A stretch of 64,000 nucleotides of DNA from Natronomonas marina (GTDB lineage Archaea; Halobacteriota; Halobacteria; Halobacteriales; Haloarculaceae), in NCBI RefSeq assembly GCF_024298905.1, contig NZ_CP101154.1, positions 3,746,932 to 3,810,931 on the forward strand, in the 5' to 3' direction. Under the pieces are notes generated by a model. That model ran no database searches and was not told the origin of the DNA. It was given only the letters and a program-made list of their open reading frames with translations. Below are positions 59,573 through 64,000 of the stretch, one piece after another. Numbering within the stretch: position 1 is the first letter of the stretch; each line of letters starts with the position of its first letter. A program made the position numbers and the translations under genes.

Positions 59573-61120
59573 TCACCGCCGGTCACTCTCCAGTTGAACG
59601 TCCGTTTCGGCGAGCAGTTCGCGGGCCTCCTCTCGCTTCTCCTGGTGCTCGGCGAGGAACTCGGCCATCAACTCGGCGGCCTGCTCCTTGCAGTCGCCGC
59701 AGAGGCGCTCGCCGGTGGCGCACTCCTCGTAGACCCGGGCGGCGAAGTCGTCGTCGGCCTCCGCCAGCAGGTAGGCGTACAGTTCGTAGACGGGGCATTC
59801 GTCGGGCTTCCCGCCGAGTTCGCGCTGGAGTTCGGCCGTCTCGCGGCCGCCCGTCGTGGCCGCCTTGACCTTGTCGTAGCCGTCCTCGGGGTCGTCCAGC
59901 AGCGAGATGTGGGAGGCCGGCACCGACGAGGACATCTTCCCGCCCGTGAGTCCGGTCATGAACCGGTGATAGATGGAGGAGGGTGGCAGGAAGCCGTAGC
60001 CGCCGTGGTCGACCTCGATTTCGCGGGCGAGTTCGGCGGCCGCCTCGTGGTCCATCTCGAAGGCGTCGACGTGGCCCTCGTAGACGCGCTTCTCGCCGTC
60101 GACCGCCCCGATGAGCGCCTCGAATGCCTCGTCGGTGGCGTTCTGGTCGACGAAGCGCACGCGGGGGCGGAGGGGTTCCTTGCCGCCGGACCGGAGTTTT
60201 TCGACGGCCTCCCACAGCGCGGGCGCGTCGGGCGACTCCTCCTCGAGCCAGTCGGCGGCCTCGACACACCGGACGTCGGCGTCGTCAGCGTCGTCAACGA
60301 GCGCCTCGTATGCGCGGGCGGCGAGTTCGCGCTCGTCGTCCTCGAGTTCGAAACTCGCGTACGCTTCGGTCACCTTGAAGAACCGCATCCGAGCCGCCAG
60401 ATCGCGGGCCAGCCGCATGTGGGGATCCTGGTCGGGACCGACCGGGATGACCGTCGGCTTGGGGTCGTCCAGTTGCGGGTAGAGGATGTCGGCCATCTGC
60501 GTGACGACCGACTGCATGTAGGAGACCTCCGTCTCGCCGTCGAAGTCGTAGATGGCGCCCAGCTCCGAGAAGTTGGCCTTCGTCCCGAGTTCGAAGGCGA
60601 GGTCCTGGACCTCGCGGTTGGTCGACTGCCGGTAGATCTCGCCCTCCTCGGGGTCGAAGCCCAGGGCGATGAGCGACAGCAGGTAGCTCTCGGTGTGCTC
60701 GTCGATCTCCTCCCACGACAGGTCGCGTGCGGCGTGGGCCTCCAGGTCCGCGATGAGGCCGTAGGCGTCGCCGCCCCGCTGTTGGTGCCAGATTATCTCG
60801 TCGAAGACGAGCTTGTGGCCGACGTGGGGGTCGCCGGTCGGCATGAATCCCGACAGCGCCGCGAAGGGTTCGTCGTTGCGCATCGCCTCGGCGACGGGCC
60901 GGTAGTCCCGGTGGCCGAAGATGACGCCGCGGCGCATCAGGTAGTGCGGCGACGGCACCTCGCCGAGGACGTCGTCGAACTCCTCGATGCCGAACTCCTC
61001 GAACAGCTTCCGGTAGTCGTCGACGGTCGAGGACCCCCACGGGTCCAGGGCCACCTCGTCGGCGCCGGTGGCGTCGGTGCCGCCGTCCGGGAGGGGACCG
61101 TCTCCGGTGTCGCGTGTCAT
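59573..61120 (-). CDS. trpS: Tryptophanyl-tRNA synthetase
   Basis: The 515-residue class I synthetase loads tRNA-Trp. The HIGH equivalent is TGDPHVGHKL (about residue 95), the tryptophan pocket includes GPDQDPHMRLARD, and the KMSKS equivalent is GGKMSSS (about residue 391). It is the archaeal/eukaryotic type, with an N-terminal extension (residues 1-45) and a C-terminal segment holding CATGERLCGDCKEQA. The ATG at 61120 is used; an in-frame extension upstream to 61450 shows no conserved sequence. It is followed by a short conserved gene and preceded on the same strand by endA. Confidence 0.93.
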   Translation of the reverse strand: MTRDTGDGPLPDGGTDATGADEVALDPWGSSTVDDYRKLFEEFGIEEFDDVLGEVPSPHYLMRRGVIFGHRDYRPVAEAMRNDEPFAALSGFMPTGDPHVGHKLVFDEIIWHQQRGGDAYGLIADLEAHAARDLSWEEIDEHTESYLLSLIALGFDPEEGEIYRQSTNREVQDLAFELGTKANFSELGAIYDFDGETEVSYMQSVVTQMADILYPQLDDPKPTVIPVGPDQDPHMRLARDLAARMRFFKVTEAYASFELEDDERELAARAYEALVDDADDADVRCVEAADWLEEESPDAPALWEAVEKLRSGGKEPLRPRVRFVDQNATDEAFEALIGAVDGEKRVYEGHVDAFEMDHEAAAELAREIEVDHGGYGFLPPSSIYHRFMTGLTGGKMSSSVPASHISLLDDPEDGYDKVKAATTGGRETAELQRELGGKPDECPVYELYAYLLAEADDDFAARVYEECATGERLCGDCKEQAAELMAEFLAEHQEKREEARELLAETDVQLESDRR

Positions 61121-61462
61121 TGAATGGCGGAACTTCGGCCCGTGAGACGCAAAAAGCGTTCGTTTCCTCGGGTCGTCGCGTCGGTCCCGTGGCTGTACCC
61201 CGTCGGTCGCGTCGTCGCGTTCGTCGTGCATGGGTCGGTAGTCCGGTCGCTCGGCGGGCGGTGCGGCGCGCAGAGAAACGGAGTGAGCGACGCGGCGGGG
61301 GTCAGGCGAGTGAGGCCCGTCCGCTCCCGACCGCGACACTGTCCGCTGCCCGCCGTCGCCAGCGCCACGTCGCGGGAAGAGCGGACTGCACGGACGGCCG
61401 GTACCCCGGCTCGAAGGTAGTTCTTGCGCCGCCGTGTGGGCAGATAACATGCCACACGGAAC
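61121..61462. other. Intergenic region between endA and trpS
   Basis: This 342-base stretch holds no gene I can support. A 98-codon open frame on the plus strand (61124-61420) is arginine-rich and lacks acidic residues, so it looks like chance. A T-rich segment GCTTTTTGCG on the minus strand near 61152-61161 may be the trpS promoter. Confidence 0.5.
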
Positions 61463-62470
61463 TCAGGGCGTCAGCCGGCCGACGGTGACCCACTCGATGT
61501 CCTCGCCGTCGACCAGCGCGAACACCATCCGCTTGCGGACGCCGTGGGCCAGCCGCACGTCCAACGCGAGGTCGCGCGGCGACCGGACGGCGCCGGCGGG
61601 CAGCACCCGCACCAGCAGTTCGGAGTGGCCCAGCTCGTCGACGTGCTCGACGTCGGCGTAGGTGCGGAAGTCGGCGCCGAACTTGAAGCCGGTCTTGGGG
61701 ACGACGCCACGCTCGCGGAGCCGCCGGTAGACGGCGAGCCGTCGGTCGAACCGCTCACCCTCGACGGCACGGCCCCGCTCGCGGACCGCTTCCGCCCCAC
61801 CGTCGAGGGAGAGGTCGTCCCGCTCGGCGAGGTGCGTCGCCTCCAGGAGCGAAAGCTGGAGTGTGGCGTCCTCGCGGCCCATCCGCTGGCCGTAGAAGCC
61901 GCGCTCGTACAGCGCGGCGGGCGGGTCGAAACAGAGCACCCGGTCGTCCAGCAGCACGCCCTCGGCGGGCTCCTCCAGCGAGAGGTCGTTGCTCCCCGAG
62001 ACGTCCGGGCGGTCGGTCTCGAGGTACGTGATTTCGCTCTCCTCGTCGACGACGGCGACGACGACGTCGCCGAGACCGGCCACCGCGGGGTCGGCCCGCT
62101 CGTCGACGACGCGGACGCGGTACTCGACGGTGCCGTCCCAGGGGCCGTCACCGCGAGGGTGGACGACGAAGTCGGCGCCGTCGGCGTCGTCGACCCATCC
62201 GTCCCGGGCGGGCGAGACGTAGAATCCCCGGTCGCGGAGGTCGCGGTAGACGAGGAACGGGACGACGCTGTCGGCGTTGTCCGCCAGGAACGCCCCGAAC
62301 CCGTGGCCGTCGACGGCGTCGAGGTCGCCGCGGTACAGCAGGTGGGCGGCCTCGACGACCGAGAGGACGACCCCGTCGCCGTCCGGCCGGCCGTAGCCGC
62401 TGGAGTCGTAGTATCGCTCGCGGGCGTTGGCGCCGACCTCGACGACGTCGCCGCGCTGGTGGCCTTCCAT
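61463..62470 (-). CDS. endA: tRNA-splicing endonuclease
   Basis: The 335-residue enzyme cuts introns at bulge-helix-bulge structures in pre-tRNA. It is the tandemly duplicated euryarchaeal form: the first half (1-165) is degenerate, and the second half carries the catalytic Tyr (FRTYADVEH), His (GHSELLVRVLP) and Lys (GVRKRMVFALV). In haloarchaea the main substrate is the intron in tRNA-Trp, so its place next to trpS fits. The start is the ATG at 62470, with MEGHQRGDVVEVG. It is the first gene of a likely endA-trpS transcription unit, although a 342-base gap separates them. Confidence 0.92.
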   Translation of the reverse strand: MEGHQRGDVVEVGANARERYYDSSGYGRPDGDGVVLSVVEAAHLLYRGDLDAVDGHGFGAFLADNADSVVPFLVYRDLRDRGFYVSPARDGWVDDADGADFVVHPRGDGPWDGTVEYRVRVVDERADPAVAGLGDVVVAVVDEESEITYLETDRPDVSGSNDLSLEEPAEGVLLDDRVLCFDPPAALYERGFYGQRMGREDATLQLSLLEATHLAERDDLSLDGGAEAVRERGRAVEGERFDRRLAVYRRLRERGVVPKTGFKFGADFRTYADVEHVDELGHSELLVRVLPAGAVRSPRDLALDVRLAHGVRKRMVFALVDGEDIEWVTVGRLTP

Positions 62471-62526
62471 CGTCCCCGTCTCGCGGACGCTGGCGTATAG
62501 CCGCTACGGTCGGTGACGGCCCGTCC

Positions 62527-62940
62527 CTACAGCGGTCCGTCCACGCGGAGCGCGTAGACGGTGAGCAGCGCCGCGGCGACGAGGACGGGCGTCAGGCCGA
62601 GCGAGAACGGGACGGCGTACCCGAGGTTGTACGCCAGCACGAGCGCCTGGACGTAGGCGACGACCGCCCCGACGAACAGGACCGCGGCGCCGAGGACGCG
62701 GGCGTCGGTGGACGGGTCGGCCCGGGCGGACAGCCGCGCAATGGCGATTCCGGCCACGCCGAGCGCCGGCGCCAGCGCGACGCCGAGCGGCCTGGCGACG
62801 AAGTCGTCGGGGTCGCCGCCCGAATCGAAGTGAATCGCCATCTCCGCGGGCAGGCGCGGCCACAGCGCAAGGCCGGCCAGCGCCGAGGCGGCCAGCAGGC
62901 CAGCGGCGAGCACGTCGGGCCACCGCGAGTCGAGCGCCAT
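62527..62940 (-). CDS. DUF1648 membrane protein
   Basis: The 137-residue protein has four hydrophobic helices. The loop RLPAEMAIHFDSGGDPDDFVARPLG after the first helix is the DUF1648 signature ('P..i.iHfn..G.pd.f'). The family occurs in bacteria and archaea, sometimes as SdpI-like immunity or signalling proteins, but this form is short and its role is unknown. The gene lies between the endA promoter and the zinc-finger gene upstream. Start is the ATG at 62940. Confidence 0.75.
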   Translation of the reverse strand: MALDSRWPDVLAAGLLAASALAGLALWPRLPAEMAIHFDSGGDPDDFVARPLGVALAPALGVAGIAIARLSARADPSTDARVLGAAVLFVGAVVAYVQALVLAYNLGYAVPFSLGLTPVLVAAALLTVYALRVDGPL

Positions 62941-62990
62941 GTCGGGACCGGTCGGCCTCCGGCCCGGAGTGTCTTTCGCCGCCTCGCGGG

Positions 62991-63704
62991 TCAGGCCTCA
63001 CAGCCGGCGTCCAGACACCGCCGGCCGCCGCCGGTGTCGAACCGCGGCAGTTCACACTCGCACTCGCCGGCGACGGTGCCGTCCGGGACGGCGAACCCGG
63101 TCTCGCAGTCGGGGTAGTTCTCACAGCCCGCGATGAGACCGCCGCGCCGGAGTATCTCCAGGTCGCCGCCGCACATCGGACAGTCCCACTCGCGGTCGAA
63201 GCGCGCCTCGACGGCCGCCAGGAGCGCCTCGCACTCGTAGTCGAGACACACCTCGAACGCCTCGCCGCGCTCGACGCGAATCTGCGGAAGCCCGCAGTCC
63301 CCACAGGCCGAATCGAGGACCGCGGCGCCGCCGGGGAGCGGGAACCGGTCGTCGCAGTCCAGGCAGGTGACGGCGCCGCCCGACCGGACCAGCGGCCCGC
63401 CGCAGGGGCAGTCGCCGACGGGGACGCCCGCGTCCGTCGTGTCGTGTTCGGTCACCGTCACCGGTCCCTCGGCCTCGATCTGGAGGGACTCGTCGCCGTC
63501 GACCGCGACGAGCCATAGCGGGTCGGCCTCCAGCGTCAACTCGGCCGGCCGGGTGAGCCAGGCGGCGGGCTGGTAGCCGTCGCCGTCGTGGACGAGGACG
63601 GTGTCGTCGGGCTTGACGAGGACGACCACGCGGCCGCGCTGGGTGGTCTCCCTCCGGCCGCCGGTGCGGACGATGCAGTCGCCGGCGATGACGCGCGTCG
63701 ACAT
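62991..63704 (-). CDS. NucS-N-like domain with zinc ribbons
   Basis: The 237-residue protein combines an N-terminal domain that resembles the DNA-binding half of NucS (DUF91): residues 1-90 with VVVLVKPDDTVLVHDGDGYQPAAWLTRP. It then has several Cys-rich zinc ribbons: CPCG...CLDC, CGDC, and CPMCGGDLEILRRGGLIAGCENYPDC, like topoisomerase C4 zinc fingers. The nuclease domain of NucS is missing. It may bind DNA ends or junctions. The ATG at 63704 is preceded by an intergenic gap of about 100 bases with the end of a divergent-class small gene. Confidence 0.65.
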   Translation of the reverse strand: MSTRVIAGDCIVRTGGRRETTQRGRVVVLVKPDDTVLVHDGDGYQPAAWLTRPAELTLEADPLWLVAVDGDESLQIEAEGPVTVTEHDTTDAGVPVGDCPCGGPLVRSGGAVTCLDCDDRFPLPGGAAVLDSACGDCGLPQIRVERGEAFEVCLDYECEALLAAVEARFDREWDCPMCGGDLEILRRGGLIAGCENYPDCETGFAVPDGTVAGECECELPRFDTGGGRRCLDAGCEA

Positions 63705-63805
63705 GGGGCGTCTGGTCCCGCTATCGTACTTGAATACGGGGGTCCGGCGGTCCCGCCGCGTGCCGGCGCTGCCGGTCGATGCGGGCCGATAATCCGACCG
63801 GCCGG

Positions 63806-64000
63806 TCAACAGCAGAAGATGAACGGGTACATCAGCGCGACGCGGTCGCCGTCCTCGAGTTCGGTGTCGAGACCGTCGAGGTGTTCGTTGAACCGACCGT
63901 TGACCGCGACGCGGGCGAAGGCGCGGGTCTGCTCGCCCTCGGGGTTCTTGTTCCAGGTGCCCGGGGGGTCGCCGTCGGTCGGCGCCCACCCGTGGGCCGT
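63806..64000 (-). CDS. C-terminal part of a MoaD/ThiS-like protein (5' end outside window)
   Basis: The frame reads off the window edge and ends TGA at 63806-63808. The visible 64 residues contain FARVAVNGRFNEHLDGLDTELEDGDRVALMYPF, a good match for the second half of a beta-grasp MoaD/ThiS/SAMP fold, where DGD-x-VAL is the turn before the last strand. Instead of the expected Gly-Gly end the protein finishes YPFIFCC. It is probably a sulfur carrier or modifier relative, but without the C-terminal Gly-Gly it may not be activated in the usual way. Confidence 0.65.
   Translation of the reverse strand, partial: TAHGWAPTDGDPPGTWNKNPEGEQTRAFARVAVNGRFNEHLDGLDTELEDGDRVALMYPFIFCC

Noticed and set aside
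61124-61420. Plus-strand 98-codon frame between trpS and endA
   Set aside because: It is arginine-rich and nearly lacks acidic residues, unlike real haloarchaeal proteins, and it has no promoter or neighbour support.
1-64000. CRISPR arrays, rRNA genes and provirus modules
   Set aside because: No regularly spaced repeats, no rRNA sequence and no integrase, capsid or terminase-like genes were seen.

Overview
The window is a high-GC chromosome segment from a halophilic archaeon (class Halobacteria). The evidence is the acidic predicted proteins, TATA-type promoters often placed for leaderless transcripts, a halorhodopsin gene, a PGF-CTERM surface protein, and archaeal genes such as priL (primase large subunit), endA (tRNA-splicing endonuclease), purO (IMP cyclohydrolase), a citramalate synthase and archaeal type IV pilus genes. 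No rRNA, CRISPR array or provirus was seen. The genus cannot be fixed from the sequence alone.

Layout. 0-4.2 kb: end of an unknown gene, then an RND-type exporter translationally coupled to an exported CARDB-like surface protein. 4.3-5.8 kb: a solo tnpB (IS1341-type) element with hairpins at both ends and a probable 3' guide RNA. 5.9-7.5 kb: UspA, halorhodopsin and tRNA-Ser(CGA). 7.5-14.5 kb: secreted and surface proteins, a BFN nuclease-domain protein, an SCP2-like protein, VOC and HNH-like proteins. 14.5-25.5 kb: metabolism (citramalate synthase, a Rid-family protein, acyl-CoA dehydrogenase, amidotransferase, hexosamine/hexose phosphomutase, ribose-5-phosphate isomerase, dihydrolipoyl dehydrogenase) mixed with small haloarchaeal proteins. 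25.6-36 kb: PAS histidine kinase, primase large subunit, aspartate kinase, tryptophanase, metallophosphoesterase, IMP cyclohydrolase, a double-HNH protein and tRNA-Gln(CTG). 36-43 kb: M48 protease, OsmC, and a type IV pilus operon (ATPase, membrane platform, very large pilin-like protein). 43-50.6 kb: NhaC antiporter divergent from UspA, two secreted beta-propeller lipoproteins, an aminotransferase and an MFS transporter. 50.6-55.3 kb: a J-domain/ferredoxin fusion, LemA overlapping a GIDE-domain membrane protein, another membrane protein, and a glutamate-cysteine-ligase-like enzyme. 55.4-64 kb: a frameshifted acetyltransferase, threonine dehydratase, a two-gene ABC exporter, trpS next to endA, small membrane and zinc proteins, and the end of a MoaD/ThiS-like protein.

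Functional links. Two independent routes to 2-oxobutanoate for isoleucine are present (citramalate synthase and threonine dehydratase). The tRNA-splicing endonuclease sits beside tryptophanyl-tRNA synthetase, which fits the known haloarchaeal tRNA-Trp intron. The pilus genes form one tight operon. The least explained cluster is the J-ferredoxin, LemA, GIDE-like and membrane protein block at 50.6-53.8 kb. Several proteins look like relatives of known enzymes that have lost catalytic residues (an alpha/beta hydrolase at 20 kb and a Rid protein at 16.6 kb), and several microproteins and short upstream ORFs deserve experimental attention.
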